Source: Bacteroidales bacterium UBA6377 (lineage in GTDB: Bacteria; Bacteroidota; Bacteroidia; Bacteroidales; UBA932). From it: DNA of 64,000 nucleotides. Below the pieces are notes generated by a model that was not told where the DNA came from, made no database searches, and worked only from the letters and a program-made list of their open reading frames with translations. Both the position numbers and the translations under genes were made by a program. The DNA is taken from positions 33,468 through 97,467 of the forward strand of contig DJQV01000012.1 of the NCBI GenBank assembly GCA_002438805.1. The letters are read 5' to 3'. Below are positions 26,053-35,169 of this stretch, one piece after another (position 1 is the first letter of the stretch; every line of letters starts with the position of its first letter).

Positions 26053-27433
26053 TTCTCTTCTCGATCTTTATGTCCGCAGGGGCGAAACTGATGCCGACAA
26101 GGTCGCCTTTGTCCCACACGTCGTCGGTGTCCACCCAGATATGGTCCCCACCCTCTGTGAGAATCGTAAGATGGTAGTGGTCACCTTTGTACAGAAGGAA
26201 ATGGACCTCTCCGTCCAGCATGCCGTCTTCCTGGTGGTCCAGCAGGTCCACCTTGTCGAAAGCGATGCTGACACGCACCTTGTCCCCCGCTGCGAGCCCC
26301 GCCTGAGGCAGGCATTCGAACTTCTCCCCGAGGAAAGTGACATGGCTTTCGTCCTCCATCTCTCCGTCGAAGCTGTTGGTCAGACTTTCCTTGTGCATGA
26401 CCTGGATGTCACTCGGCCGTATGAGAAGCCCGACTGTCGAACCGACTTCGAAAGAGTTGTAGTCCTGGATCATCAGTTCGTATCCCTTGTCGGAGTCCAC
26501 GAACATCTCGTAGTGTACGCCCTTGAAAGTGCATGACTTGACCACTCCGCTGAACTGGGCCCCTTCGAGCTGGTTCATGATGTAGATGTCCTCCGGACGG
26601 ATCACCACGTCCACAGGGACATTCTCACCGAATCCTTCGTCCACGCAGTCGAATGTGTGGCCGATGAACTCGACCTTGCGGTCGCGGATCATGGTCCCGT
26701 TAAGGATGTTGGATTCTCCGATGAAGTCAGCTACAAATGAGTTCTTAGGCTCGTTGTAGATGTCCACAGGACTGCCGATCTGCTGGATTTTCCCTTCGTT
26801 CATCACGACAATCGTGTCGGAGAGCGTCAGCGCCTCCTCCTGGTCGTGGGTCACATAGATGAAGGTGATGCCGAGCTTGCTGTGCATCTCCTTGAGCTCG
26901 ATCTGCATGTCCTTGCGCATCTTGAGATCAAGTGCCGCAAGGGGTTCGTCGAGGAGCAGGATCTTGGGCTGGTTGACGATGGCCCGTGCGATGGCTACCC
27001 TCTGCTGCTGCCCGCCGGACAGGGTGAGGACATCCCGGTCCTCGTAGTCCGTCATGCTCACGAGCTTGAGGACCTTGCGTACCTTTGCGTCGATCTCCTC
27101 GGAAGGAACCTTCTGGAGCTTGAGCCCGAAAGCTATGTTGTCGTAGACATCAAGATGAGGGAAGAGCGCATAGCGCTGGAAAACCGTGTTGAACGGCCTC
27201 TTGTATGGAGGAATCGAGGAGATGTCCTTGCCGTCGAGCAGGATTTCCCCCTCGTCCGGGGCGAGGAAGCCCGCGATGAGACGCAGTGTCGTCGTCTTGC
27301 CGCAGCCGGACGGGCCGAGCAGGGTCACGAACTCCCCCTTGCGGATATTGAGACTTATATCATCCAGAACCTTCTTTCCGGAGAATTCCTTGCTGACGTT
27401 CCGGAGAGAGACGATGATTTCTGATTTTACCAT
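26045..27433 (-). CDS. potA: Spermidine/putrescine ABC ATPase PotA, long C-terminal region
   Basis: Powers polyamine import. The ABC domain (about 1-240) has GPSGCGKTT (40-48), the signature [14 protein letters not shown] and [11 protein letters not shown]. The regulatory part is long: at 462 aa it exceeds usual PotA (about 370) by some 90 residues, and it contains three similar ends VIRPEDI, LIRPSDI and FAPADI, so TOBE-type beta units appear to be repeated. It is the first pot gene; a barrel gene starts the same transcript 5 nt upstream. Confidence 0.95.
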   Translation of the reverse strand: MVKSEIIVSLRNVSKEFSGKKVLDDISLNIRKGEFVTLLGPSGCGKTTTLRLIAGFLAPDEGEILLDGKDISSIPPYKRPFNTVFQRYALFPHLDVYDNIAFGLKLQKVPSEEIDAKVRKVLKLVSMTDYEDRDVLTLSGGQQQRVAIARAIVNQPKILLLDEPLAALDLKMRKDMQIELKEMHSKLGITFIYVTHDQEEALTLSDTIVVMNEGKIQQIGSPVDIYNEPKNSFVADFIGESNILNGTMIRDRKVEFIGHTFDCVDEGFGENVPVDVVIRPEDIYIMNQLEGAQFSGVVKSCTFKGVHYEMFVDSDKGYELMIQDYNSFEVGSTVGLLIRPSDIQVMHKESLTNSFDGEMEDESHVTFLGEKFECLPQAGLAAGDKVRVSIAFDKVDLLDHQEDGMLDGEVHFLLYKGDHYHLTILTEGGDHIWVDTDDVWDKGDLVGISFAPADIKIEKRND

Positions 27434-27438
27434 CTTCC

Positions 27439-28461
27439 CTAGAAAATCTTTAGGCGGAGATTGTATCTGGCGCCGAGACTAAGGGTAACCTGCGAAAGCA
27501 GTGAGTCGTATGCGAGGAAGGCGTGCAGCCTAAGATCGTCAGATTCATTGAGCGGATAGAACTCGGCTATCGCGCCTGCTGTCCAGTGGCTTGGGGTGAA
27601 TTCTTCGTCTCCGGTAAGGATATACGAACCGCGCGCCGACACATTGAACCTTTCGGAAGGCGCATATTTGAGTGTAAGGGCGGCCGTGCCGCCGCGGAGT
27701 GCAGATGCGGAGAAGTCCTCGTCGGACCCGTATGCGTTGCTCAGGTCAAGGGTCGCGGACCAACTGTCAAGGTTGAGCTGCTGGCCGAGCCAGAATATAT
27801 ACATGTACTCACCTTCCGCCGTCTCCAGTGCACTGGCGCTCCAGATGTTGGAGAAAACTCCATACTCACCGCGCCACTTTGCTGAATACGCCCACAGACC
27901 GCTGCTGAACGGGTGCTCTCCAAAAGGTGAGGATGTCATCTGTGCACTGAAATTGCTCAATCCGGACGAGGTCGTGTACGAGACCGTACCGCCCCACTGG
28001 TAGCATGACATCGTGTTTGCCAGAGGTGAGGAGAACACCGGATAGATGTCCCAGTCCCAGTCTTCGTACTCGAAACCGCCGGTGGCGATCATGTCTTTTC
28101 CGATGGTCAAGCCCCAATTGCCGAGACTGAAATCCAAGGTGCAGTAGTCCAGCCAGTTGGTGGTGTCGGAATAGCCGAGATACTTGTACGGCCACCCGTA
28201 ATCCCCATCGCTTTCAGCGTGGAACCAGTGATTTGCCACAGTCCAGGAAAAATGTTCCGAGAGGGAACCTTCAAAGAGAGTGTAGATGGAAGTGTTGCCA
28301 AGGTCGAACCCGAAATCCGAATCAGCGGAATTGTAGGAGGGGTTGGCGTCAAGGCGTGAAATGACGGTAACCTCGGCGAATCTGCCAAGGCTGTCAGCCT
28401 CTTGCGAGTGCGCAAGAAAGCCCAGCAGCACAGCTGCGATAGAGAACAATGTTTTTTTCAT
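27439..28461 (-). CDS. Outer-membrane porin-like barrel at the head of the pot operon
   Basis: A 340-residue exported protein: signal peptide [20 protein letters not shown], then many short strands rich in Trp, Tyr, Gly and Asp/Glu, ending [12 protein letters not shown] with a terminal Phe, as in porins. Acidic residues are abundant in the barrel (for example [11 protein letters not shown]), which would suit a channel for cations such as polyamines. It is separated from potA by 5 nt and preceded by the promoter at 28499-28506, so it heads the potABCD transcript. A role in polyamine passage through the outer membrane is inference. ATG 28461 is preferred over TTG 28467. Confidence 0.75.
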   Translation of the reverse strand: MKKTLFSIAAVLLGFLAHSQEADSLGRFAEVTVISRLDANPSYNSADSDFGFDLGNTSIYTLFEGSLSEHFSWTVANHWFHAESDGDYGWPYKYLGYSDTTNWLDYCTLDFSLGNWGLTIGKDMIATGGFEYEDWDWDIYPVFSSPLANTMSCYQWGGTVSYTTSSGLSNFSAQMTSSPFGEHPFSSGLWAYSAKWRGEYGVFSNIWSASALETAEGEYMYIFWLGQQLNLDSWSATLDLSNAYGSDEDFSASALRGGTAALTLKYAPSERFNVSARGSYILTGDEEFTPSHWTAGAIAEFYPLNESDDLRLHAFLAYDSLLSQVTLSLGARYNLRLKIF

Positions 28462-28498
28462 TTCCAACCATAAAATGGGCTTTGGTGAAACATGGCCG

Positions 28499-28506
28499 CG
28501 AAGATA
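28499..28506 (-). promoter_or_regulatory. Promoter -7 element TATCTTCG for the porin-potABCD operon
   Basis: Minus-strand TATCTTCG (one change from consensus) 38 nt before ATG 28461. Confidence 0.5.
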
Positions 28507-28518
28507 CGAAAAATCTCG

Positions 28519-28537
28519 TATTTTTGACGTAGATTTG
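28519..28537 (+). promoter_or_regulatory. Two overlapping -7 candidates for the aminotransferase gene
   Basis: TATTTTTG at 28519-28526 and TAGATTTG at 28530-28537 both match TAnnTTTG perfectly, 26-37 nt before ATG 28563. Confidence 0.5.
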
Positions 28538-28562
28538 TAATAGTTTACAAAAAATTTACAAA

Positions 28563-29753
28563 ATGTATAATTTCGACGAGATTATTGACCGGCACAACAC
28601 CCGATGTTGCAAAGTGGACACCCTCAAAGAGACTTTCGGACGTTCCGATCTGGCATCTTTCTGGATTGCTGACATGGACTTCCGTACACCTGATTTCATC
28701 ATCGACGCGCTCAGGCGCCGGCTCGACCACCCCATCCTGGGTTATCCGACCACCGGGCCGGATTTTTTCGAGATCGTTTCTTCCTGGGTTGAATCCCTTC
28801 ACGGCTGGAAGGTCTCCCCGGAGCACTACCGCTTCATTCCGGGCATCGTCAGGGGCATAGGCTTCGCGGAGCGCTGTTTCCTGCAGCCTGGGGACAAGGT
28901 GATCATCCAGCCTCCTGTCTATCATCCTTTCCACAATGTCACCGTGGCCTGCGGCTTTGAAGTGGTCAACAACCCGCTCAAGCCTGTATACGATGAGGAC
29001 GGTTTCCTCAAGACCTATGAAATGGACCTCGACCATCTCGAGTCCCTGATTGACGGGCGTACAAAGATGCTGATTCTCTCCAACCCCCATAACCCGTGCG
29101 GCGTCTGCTTCTCTGTGGAGTCACTGCAGCGTCTCGCCCAAATCTGCCGCAGGCGCGGGGTTATCGTCATATCAGACGAGATTCATGGCGAGATGGTGCT
29201 CGGCGGCAAAAGGCATCACCCTTTCGCATCCGTCAGCGAGGATGCGGCGCAGTGCAGCATCACCTTCATGGCCCCGTCGAAAACATTCAACATAGCGGGA
29301 GTCGTCAGCTCATATTCCATAGTGTTGAATCCGGAAATCGCGAAGAAGTTCTATGATTATATAGAGGCCGTGGAACTTGACTATCCTTCGATATTCTCAG
29401 CAGAAGCCACCCGCGCCGCATATACGGAAAAAGGACGTGAATGGAGAGGTGAGATGCTCTCCTATGTGGAGGGCAACGTGGATTTTGTCGTAGGCTGGCT
29501 CAGGGAGAACCTCCCGGCAGTGCATGCCGTACGTCCGCAGGCATCTTTTCTGGTCTGGCTTGACTGCCGCAAGTTGGGACTGAGCCAGGAGAAGCTTGTA
29601 CACCTTTTTGTGGACGGTGCCCGTCTCGCGCTCAATGACGGGTCGATGTTCGGTAAAGAAGGAACTGGCTTCATGAGACTTAACGTCGGATGCCCTCGTC
29701 TTGTGCTCAAAAACGCGCTTGAGAATCTGGCTTCCGCTATCAGGGCGCTGTAG
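28563..29753 (+). CDS. patB: PLP-dependent C-S lyase / aminotransferase, PatB/MalY type
   Basis: Fold-type I PLP enzyme, most likely a cystathionine beta-lyase (cystathionine to homocysteine, pyruvate and ammonia). The 396-residue protein has FWIADMDFRTPDFI near the start, SNPHNPCGVC, ISDEIHGEMVL (PLP-binding Asp) and APSKTFNIAG with the Schiff-base lysine, and ends MRLNVGCPR with the carboxylate-binding Arg. All are typical for PatB/MalY. It is a single gene, bounded by its own promoter and the tRNA-Phe unit. Confidence 0.93.
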   Translation: MYNFDEIIDRHNTRCCKVDTLKETFGRSDLASFWIADMDFRTPDFIIDALRRRLDHPILGYPTTGPDFFEIVSSWVESLHGWKVSPEHYRFIPGIVRGIGFAERCFLQPGDKVIIQPPVYHPFHNVTVACGFEVVNNPLKPVYDEDGFLKTYEMDLDHLESLIDGRTKMLILSNPHNPCGVCFSVESLQRLAQICRRRGVIVISDEIHGEMVLGGKRHHPFASVSEDAAQCSITFMAPSKTFNIAGVVSSYSIVLNPEIAKKFYDYIEAVELDYPSIFSAEATRAAYTEKGREWRGEMLSYVEGNVDFVVGWLRENLPAVHAVRPQASFLVWLDCRKLGLSQEKLVHLFVDGARLALNDGSMFGKEGTGFMRLNVGCPRLVLKNALENLASAIRAL

Positions 29754-29781
29754 TTTTTTTGAAAAAACTTTGCCCTGGCGC

Positions 29782-29811
29782 TTGCATTTACATATTTTTT
29801 GTCTACCTTTG
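29782..29811 (+). promoter_or_regulatory. Promoter of tRNA-Phe: TTG, 19-nt spacer, TACCTTTG
   Basis: TTG at 29782-29784 and a perfect TACCTTTG at 29804-29811, 20 nt before the tRNA. Confidence 0.75.
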
Positions 29812-29831
29812 CAATCCCGAAAGGGCAATGA

Positions 29832-29904
29832 GGTGCTGTAGCTCAGGTGGTAGAGCAATGGACTGAAAATCCATGTGTCGCCGGTTCAACTCCTGCCAGC
29901 ACCA
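29832..29904 (+). tRNA. tRNA-Phe (anticodon GAA)
   Basis: Cloverleaf: acceptor GGTGCTG/CAGCACC, D-stem GCTC/GAGC, anticodon stem ATGGA/TCCAT around CTGAAAA, T-arm GCCGG-TTCAACT-CCTGC. The T-stem has one C-U mismatch (third pair). CCA is not encoded (discriminator A followed by CTT). Confidence 0.95.
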
Positions 29905-29907
29905 CTT

Positions 29908-29940
29908 AAGGAGGCCGATTATCGATCGGTCTCCTTTTTT
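29908..29940. terminator. Terminator after tRNA-Phe
   Basis: 12-bp hairpin AAGGAGGCCGAT (29908-29919) / ATCGGTCTCCTT (29925-29936), one G-T pair, then TTTT. Its far end meets the stop codon of the convergent recombinase gene. Confidence 0.85.
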
Positions 29941-30848
29941 CATTTGAAAGCGGCGAGCACTTTCCTGTTGGCCTTGTCGATTTCGGAGTTCTCAATTGAT
30001 GCCAGGTAGATTCTTGTGGTCTTTTCAGATGTGTGCCCCATCCCGGCGCTTATCACTGACAGCGATATGCGGTGGTTTCTGGCTGATGTGGCCCAACTGT
30101 GGCGTGCCACGTACGAGGTGAGCCCGGTATGGATGCCGGCTCTGGCCGCCAGTGACCTCAGTTTTCTGTTATACCACGAAAGTGTACGCTCGTATTCGCT
30201 GTATGCCTTTTGCGGGTCGTCGCTATTCAGAAGCGGGAAGAGGTAATTGCCCGGAGCATTATAGTACTTGCTGACGATCTTCTGGATGCAGGGTTCGGAC
30301 TTGACTGACATCCGCTGGCCGGTTTTCTTGCGGATGTAGTTGACCGCTCCCCCGTCCACGTCTTTTTTCTTCAGGAACGCCAAGTCGACAAAGGCCATGC
30401 CTCTGGCGAAATAACTGAAGGCGAAAAGGTCGCGTGCGAGTTCACTGTCTTTGTCCTTGCGCAGGTCCAGATTGAGCAGCTTCCGGATTGTCTTTTCGTC
30501 CAGGGCGCGCTTGCGTGTGGTGTCCACTCCTGTATATACTTTGCGGAACGGCGCAGTCTGTCCGGCAAGCCCTTCGGAGACGGCCTTGTTGTACGCCGAG
30601 CGCAGAATCCTCATATAGAAGGATTTGGTGTTGCGTGTGAGCCCGAGCCCGAGAAGGTAATCGCTGTAGGCGCATATAAGGCTCTCATTTACCTCAGCGT
30701 TGTCGTTTTGGCTGGATTTCAGGAATCTTGTGAAACTGTCCTTTGCCCTGGTGTAGTTGCGGGCTGTCCCGAATTGCCCGGACTCTTTCATCCTTGACGA
30801 AAGCCTGCTGATGTAGTCATTGAAGCTTGCTGCTGTGATGCTGGTCAT
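29940..30848 (-). CDS. Tyrosine recombinase / site-specific integrase
   Basis: A 302-residue phage-integrase-family recombinase. An N-terminal SAM-like core-binding domain (about 1-105) is followed by the catalytic domain with ARGMAFVDL (Arg I), YIRKKTGQ (Lys), YVARHSWAT (Tyr in place of the first His of HxxR, as is common in Bacteroidetes recombinases), GMGHTSEKTTRIYLAS with the nucleophilic Tyr. All active residues are present, so it should be functional. It ends at the tRNA-Phe terminator. No element, attachment repeat or invertible segment could be seen around it. ATG 30848 is chosen; TTG 30872 would add eight residues. Confidence 0.92.
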   Translation of the reverse strand: MTSITAASFNDYISRLSSRMKESGQFGTARNYTRAKDSFTRFLKSSQNDNAEVNESLICAYSDYLLGLGLTRNTKSFYMRILRSAYNKAVSEGLAGQTAPFRKVYTGVDTTRKRALDEKTIRKLLNLDLRKDKDSELARDLFAFSYFARGMAFVDLAFLKKKDVDGGAVNYIRKKTGQRMSVKSEPCIQKIVSKYYNAPGNYLFPLLNSDDPQKAYSEYERTLSWYNRKLRSLAARAGIHTGLTSYVARHSWATSARNHRISLSVISAGMGHTSEKTTRIYLASIENSEIDKANRKVLAAFK

Positions 30849-30869
30849 GATTGAAATGATTTTGTTAAA

Positions 30870-30902
30870 CAAAAAAGAGCGGGGCCTGTGCGGCTCCGCT
30901 CT
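30870..30902 (-). terminator. Terminator after the aquaporin gene
   Basis: On the minus strand AGAGCGGAG / CCCCGCTCT (one G-T pair) around a short loop, followed by a run of T (complement of 30871-30876). Confidence 0.8.
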
Positions 30903-30926
30903 GCTTTTATAGTATATGTATAAATC

Positions 30927-31598
30927 CTATTTCAACGCTTTCCAGACGAGGGCGGCGAGAACACCGCCTGCCAACGGGCCGGCAAAGAAGACCCAGACAT
31001 TGCTCAGGGCCTCACCTCCGACGAACAGGGCCGGGCCAAGCGAACGCGCCGGATTCACTGAGGTGCCGGTGAGATTGATGCATACGAGGTGAATCAGCAC
31101 GAGGCTCAATCCGATTGCGAGACCGGCAAAACTGCCTGCTCCTTTTTTCTCGTCAGTGGTTCCGAGCACAACAAGCACGAAGATGAATGTCGCTATAAGC
31201 TCCACGAGCAGGGCACCTGCAGGGCCACCTGCATTTGCGACGCCGTTAGCTCCGAGTCCGGACGGATCGCCCATGGCACCAGGGGCACCTGTGACAGTCA
31301 CTATGAGATAGAGAATTGCAGCCCCCAAAATGCCTCCGAGAATCTGGCCGGCCCAGTAGCCGGACGCGTCTTTCCAGCTCATCCTGCCAGAGACGGCTAC
31401 GCCGAGCGTGATTGCGGGGTTGATGTGGCAGCCTGAAATGCCGCCGATGGTGTAGGCCATAGCCACTACAGAGAGTCCGAATGCCAGTGCGGTGCCGACT
31501 ACGCCGGCAGTTGTGCCGCAGCCGACGAATACTGCCGTGCCGCAGCCGAGAAGGGTCAGAACCATGGTTCCGACAAATTCAGCGAAATACTTTTTCAT
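30927..31598 (-). CDS. aqpZ: Aquaporin Z
   Basis: Water channel of the MIP family. Six helices and two half-helices carry the NPA boxes CHINPAITLG and TSVNPARSLGPAL. The selectivity filter is consistent with a water channel: His in ISGCHINPA and Arg after the second NPA. 223 aa. ATG 31598 (MKKYFAEFVGT) matches AqpZ homologues; the longer frame upstream does not. It is a single gene with its own terminator. Confidence 0.96.
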   Translation of the reverse strand: MKKYFAEFVGTMVLTLLGCGTAVFVGCGTTAGVVGTALAFGLSVVAMAYTIGGISGCHINPAITLGVAVSGRMSWKDASGYWAGQILGGILGAAILYLIVTVTGAPGAMGDPSGLGANGVANAGGPAGALLVELIATFIFVLVVLGTTDEKKGAGSFAGLAIGLSLVLIHLVCINLTGTSVNPARSLGPALFVGGEALSNVWVFFAGPLAGGVLAALVWKALK

Positions 31599-31676
31599 AA
31601 TTGAATTTTTTGTGGCCGCATATTCGCAAAAACACCTCTGCAGCCGATTTTCGTGCAATTATAGGAACTTTTTTCG

Positions 31677-31684
31677 TAAATTTG
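31677..31684 (+). promoter_or_regulatory. Promoter -7 element TAAATTTG for the DUF853 gene
   Basis: Perfect TAnnTTTG ending 6 nt before ATG 31691, again suggesting a leaderless transcript. Confidence 0.5.
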
Positions 31685-31690
31685 AAAATT

Positions 31691-33247
31691 ATGTACGATA
31701 AGGAAAAAGGATTATATGTGGCCCACGCACCTTCCGGGCCGATAAGTATTGAAGGCCGCATGGCCAACCGCCATGGCCTCATAGCCGGAGCTACGGGCAC
31801 CGGCAAGACGGTTTCACTGCAGGTTCTCGCGGAGACTTTCAGCCAGGCCGGGGTGCCATGCTTCATGGCAGACATGAAGGGGGATCTGTCCGGGATAAGC
31901 CAGCCCGGCAGGATGACTTCTTTCATTGAGAAACGCTGCGCCGAGTTCGGCATAAGTTCCCCTCATTTTGAAGGCTGCCCGGTTCGGCTCTATGACGTGT
32001 TCGGTGTGCAGGGCCATCCTATGCGCACGACCATATCTGATATGGGGCCGCAGCTTCTCGGACGGCTGCTGAACCTGAACGATGTCCAGTCGGGGGTTCT
32101 TGACATCGTGTTCCGCGTAGCCGACGAAAAAGGGCTGCTGCTGATTGACATAAAGGATTTGCGCGCCATGCTCGGATATGTCTCGCAGCACGCTTCTGAA
32201 CTCCGCTCTCAATACGGCAGCGTGACTGCGGCAAGCGTAGGGGCGATACAGCGTGCAATCCTTTCTTTGGAGAACGAGGGAGCCGACAAATTCTTCGGCG
32301 AGCCGTCTTTTGAAATCCAGGACCTTTTCGCCACGGAAGCCGGCAAGGGAGTCATGAGTGTTCTGGCGGCTGACAAACTGATGCAGAATCCGAAGCTTTA
32401 TTCATCATACCTGCTATGGCTCCTGTCGGAGATTTTCGAAACACTCCCTGAAGTCGGCGATCTTGAACTCCCTAAACTCGTATTCTTTTTTGATGAAGCC
32501 CACACGCTCTTCACCGATACCTCTCCGGCTCTCGTTGCTAAGATCGAGCAGGTCATCAGGCTCATCCGGAGCAAGGGTGTGGGCGTTTATTTCATCACCC
32601 AGAACCCCTCTGACATCCCTGATTCCGTCCTGGGCCAGCTTGGAAACCGCATCCAGCATGCGCTGCGGGCTTATACACCGAAAGATCAGAAGGCGGTGCG
32701 CGCCGCTGCGGAGACATTCAGAGCCAATCCTGACTTCAAGACTGAAGATGCGATCATGAACCTTTCTACCGGTGAGGCTCTTGTAAGTTTTCTTGATGCG
32801 AATGGTGCCCCGTCCGTGGTGCAGCGCGCGAAGATTCTCTTTCCTCTGAGCCAGATAGGGGCGATTAGCGAAGGGCAGAGGTTGGACATCCGCAACTCCT
32901 CGCCTCTCCGGGGTAAATACGACACACCCATTGACCGGGAATCCGCCTTTGAAGTGCTTCTTGCTGACAGCCGGCGCGCCGCTGAGGAACAGGGGCGGCT
33001 TAAAGCGGAAAAAGATTCGCGTGCCGGCCGAAGCAAGGCTGCCAAGATAGGAGGGGCTGTACTCACGGCGGCGGCTACCGCAGCCATCACCAGTGTCAGC
33101 CGCAGCGCCGGAACAGCGGCGGCCAATGCAATAAGCGGGAAAAAGAGCAAATCAAGAAAAAGCACTGCGGACAAGGCGATCTCAAGTGCCGCCACAAGCG
33201 CTCTCCGCACGCTGACACGCAGCATACTGGGAAGCCTGATAAAGTAA
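31691..33247 (+). CDS. DUF853 / HerA-like P-loop ATPase (YjgR family)
   Basis: A FtsK/HerA-type ATPase of 518 aa, function not established. Walker A is GATGTGKTVSLQ (about residue 36), Walker B LPKLVFFFDEAHTLF, then YFITQNPSDIPDSVLGQLGNRIQHALR with the arginine-finger region. It has the DMKGDLSG motif that marks the DUF853 branch. A 70-residue Ala/Ser/Lys-rich tail follows (from about residue 450), low in complexity. No NurA nuclease is nearby, so it is not the archaeal HerA-NurA pair. It lies 2 nt before the M23 peptidase gene and should share its transcript. Confidence 0.9.
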   Translation: MYDKEKGLYVAHAPSGPISIEGRMANRHGLIAGATGTGKTVSLQVLAETFSQAGVPCFMADMKGDLSGISQPGRMTSFIEKRCAEFGISSPHFEGCPVRLYDVFGVQGHPMRTTISDMGPQLLGRLLNLNDVQSGVLDIVFRVADEKGLLLIDIKDLRAMLGYVSQHASELRSQYGSVTAASVGAIQRAILSLENEGADKFFGEPSFEIQDLFATEAGKGVMSVLAADKLMQNPKLYSSYLLWLLSEIFETLPEVGDLELPKLVFFFDEAHTLFTDTSPALVAKIEQVIRLIRSKGVGVYFITQNPSDIPDSVLGQLGNRIQHALRAYTPKDQKAVRAAAETFRANPDFKTEDAIMNLSTGEALVSFLDANGAPSVVQRAKILFPLSQIGAISEGQRLDIRNSSPLRGKYDTPIDRESAFEVLLADSRRAAEEQGRLKAEKDSRAGRSKAAKIGGAVLTAAATAAITSVSRSAGTAAANAISGKKSKSRKSTADKAISSAATSALRTLTRSILGSLIK

Positions 33248-33249
33248 TC

Positions 33250-34509
33250 ATGAAAACAAGGTTTTATATTTTTGCAGCAGTGGCCCTGGTTGCCGCGGCC
33301 TGCACTCCCAAAAACGTGGGGACGGAAAACGAAAAGACGGACAACACTCCCCCGCCGCTCGGCTTCTACACCGACCGCTATGTGGCTGACACTACGCAGC
33401 TCCGGAGCGGAGACACTTTCTCAGTGCTGATGCGGCGTCTGGGCATGAGCGCGCGGGACGCTTATGCTCTCAGCACGCTTTGTGAGCGCAATGTCTTCGA
33501 CCTGCGCAAGATGCGTGCAGGCAACCATATACATGCCTATTATGACCAGACGGACAGCAGCAGGATTCTGCGCTATGTCGTCTACGAGCAGGACCGTGTC
33601 CGCTCCACCGTGTTCCAGTGCACGGACTCGCTTGCGATATGGAATGTGGACAAGCCTGTGGAGAGGCAGCGCAAGCTGGCGGATGTCACGATCCGCAGTT
33701 CGCTCTGGAACGACATGAAGGCTGCCGGAGCATCCCCCAATCTCATAATGAATTTGGCGGACATCTATCAGTGGAGTGTCAATTTCTTCACTCTCAGAGA
33801 CGGTGACCGTTTCCGCGTGATCTATTCCCAGACCGTGTGTGAAAACGAGGTCGTGTCCATAGATACCGTGCATTTCAGCCTCTTCAGCGGCAGTGACGGC
33901 AAGCAGGTGGCGGCTGTGCGTTTCCAGACAGCCGAAGGAGGTGGCAACACTTATTGGGACAAGGGGGGCGTGAGCCTTAAAAGGATGTTTCTGAAGGCTC
34001 CTCTGAAATACAACCGCATCAGCAGCCGTTTTTCATATCACCGCAAGCATCCGGTCACCGGTAAGGTCAAGGCCCACACGGCAGTTGATTATGCCGCCCC
34101 GACAGGAACGGAGGTGCACGCCATCGGCGATGGAGTTGTCACCAAATGCGGCTGGGACGGGACCGGTGGAGGCAACCGCATACGTATCAAGCATATGCAG
34201 GGATATGAGAGTTGTTATATGCACCTGTCAAGATTTGCCAAGGGCATAAAAGTGGGTACGCGTGTCTCGCAGGGGCAGCTGATAGGCTATGTGGGTGCCA
34301 CCGGCACCGCCACAGGTCCGCACCTTGACTTCCGCATCTGGGAGAAAGGGCGTCCGATAGATCCTCTCTCCCTCAATTCTCCTGCTTCAGAGCCTCTTGA
34401 CAAGAAGTATATGCAGGAGTTCAACGCACTCTATGACAAGTATATGATTGAAGCTGGAGCTATGCGGGCCACTTCTGACAGTACAGGAGTAAAGCAAAGT
34501 GGAGATTAA
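33250..34509 (+). CDS. M23-family peptidase lipoprotein
   Basis: Envelope peptidoglycan peptidase or cell-wall hydrolase activator. The signal peptide ends in a lipobox (VAAAC, Cys18). The N-terminal half has a LysM/opacity-associated-like element (SGDTFSVLMRRLGMSARDAY). The C-terminal LytM domain has HTAVDYAAPTGTEVHAIGDG (His and Asp zinc ligands near 276-280), YMHLSRF, and GPHLDFRI, where the normal HxH is HxD. This variant is common in Bacteroidetes as far as I know, so activity is uncertain. 419 aa. The 3' end overlaps trmO by 11 nt. Confidence 0.88.
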   Translation: MKTRFYIFAAVALVAAACTPKNVGTENEKTDNTPPPLGFYTDRYVADTTQLRSGDTFSVLMRRLGMSARDAYALSTLCERNVFDLRKMRAGNHIHAYYDQTDSSRILRYVVYEQDRVRSTVFQCTDSLAIWNVDKPVERQRKLADVTIRSSLWNDMKAAGASPNLIMNLADIYQWSVNFFTLRDGDRFRVIYSQTVCENEVVSIDTVHFSLFSGSDGKQVAAVRFQTAEGGGNTYWDKGGVSLKRMFLKAPLKYNRISSRFSYHRKHPVTGKVKAHTAVDYAAPTGTEVHAIGDGVVTKCGWDGTGGGNRIRIKHMQGYESCYMHLSRFAKGIKVGTRVSQGQLIGYVGATGTATGPHLDFRIWEKGRPIDPLSLNSPASEPLDKKYMQEFNALYDKYMIEAGAMRATSDSTGVKQSGD

Positions 34510-35167
34510 GCCTGTCGCCTATTTCCGCTCCCCTGTAGGAGGCAAGTTCGGGCTGCCGCGGCAGTCAGGGCTTGTCCCTTCCCTGTCCGGGCAGATAGTC
34601 TTGGAGGATGAATTCCGCTCCGGCGAGGCTCTTCGTGGACTTGAAGAGTTTGATTATCTGTGGCTTATATGGGGGTTCAACCTCAACCGGCCGGTCCGCT
34701 CTTCCCGTCTTACCGTGCGTCCGCCACGGCTTGGGGGCAACACCCGCGTGGGAGTGTTTGCTTCGCGCTCCCCCTTCCGTCCCAACCCTCTGGGACTGAG
34801 CTCTGTACGAATGACATCCGTGGATCCGGCTTCAGGGGTAATAAGTGTGCTGGGTGCTGACCTTGCAGACGGGACTCCAATATATGACATAAAGCCATAC
34901 ATAGAATATGCTGACAGCCACGTGGGAGTGCGCAACGGGTTTACGGACAGGCATGGGTGGACAAGACTGGCCGTATCGTTTCCGGAGAGAGTCGAGGAGA
35001 TGTTCCCCACTCCGGATCTTGAGGCTCTGCGAGATCTGCTCTCGGAAGACCCGCGTCCGCAGTATCAGGATGATCCGGACAGAGTCTATGGCCTTATTTT
35101 CAGGGGCTTGGATGTGCGTTTCCGGGTCTGTGGAAACACCCTCGTCGTCGTAGAGATCTGCGGCTGA
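34499..35167 (+). CDS. trmO: tRNA (N6-threonylcarbamoyladenosine-37-N6)-methyltransferase TrmO
   Basis: Methylates t6A37 of certain threonine tRNAs with SAM. The 222-residue protein shows the TsaA/TrmO pattern: GKFGLPRQSGLVPSLSG, ASRSPFRPNPLGLSSV (SAM pocket), DLADGTPIYDIKPY, and a C-terminal part with YGLIFRGLDVRFRV. Initiation is at GTG 34499 inside the end of the peptidase gene, 11 nt overlap; no in-frame ATG fits near the beginning. It meets the DUF5715 gene tail-to-tail with a 2-nt gap. Confidence 0.92.
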   Translation: MEIKPVAYFRSPVGGKFGLPRQSGLVPSLSGQIVLEDEFRSGEALRGLEEFDYLWLIWGFNLNRPVRSSRLTVRPPRLGGNTRVGVFASRSPFRPNPLGLSSVRMTSVDPASGVISVLGADLADGTPIYDIKPYIEYADSHVGVRNGFTDRHGWTRLAVSFPERVEEMFPTPDLEALRDLLSEDPRPQYQDDPDRVYGLIFRGLDVRFRVCGNTLVVVEICG

Positions 35168-35169
35168 TC

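Noticed and set aside
29752..29769. AGTTTTTT / AAAAAACT repeat after the patB stop
   Set aside because: A weak all-AT stem with a two-base gap; not a convincing terminator.
30849..30926. Invertible promoter beside the tyrosine recombinase
   Set aside because: The only inverted repeat in the gap is the aquaporin terminator; no long repeats flank a promoter.
31691..33247. HerA-NurA type DNA-end resection or defence system
   Set aside because: The ATPase has the DUF853 motifs and its neighbours are a peptidase and trmO; no nuclease gene accompanies it.
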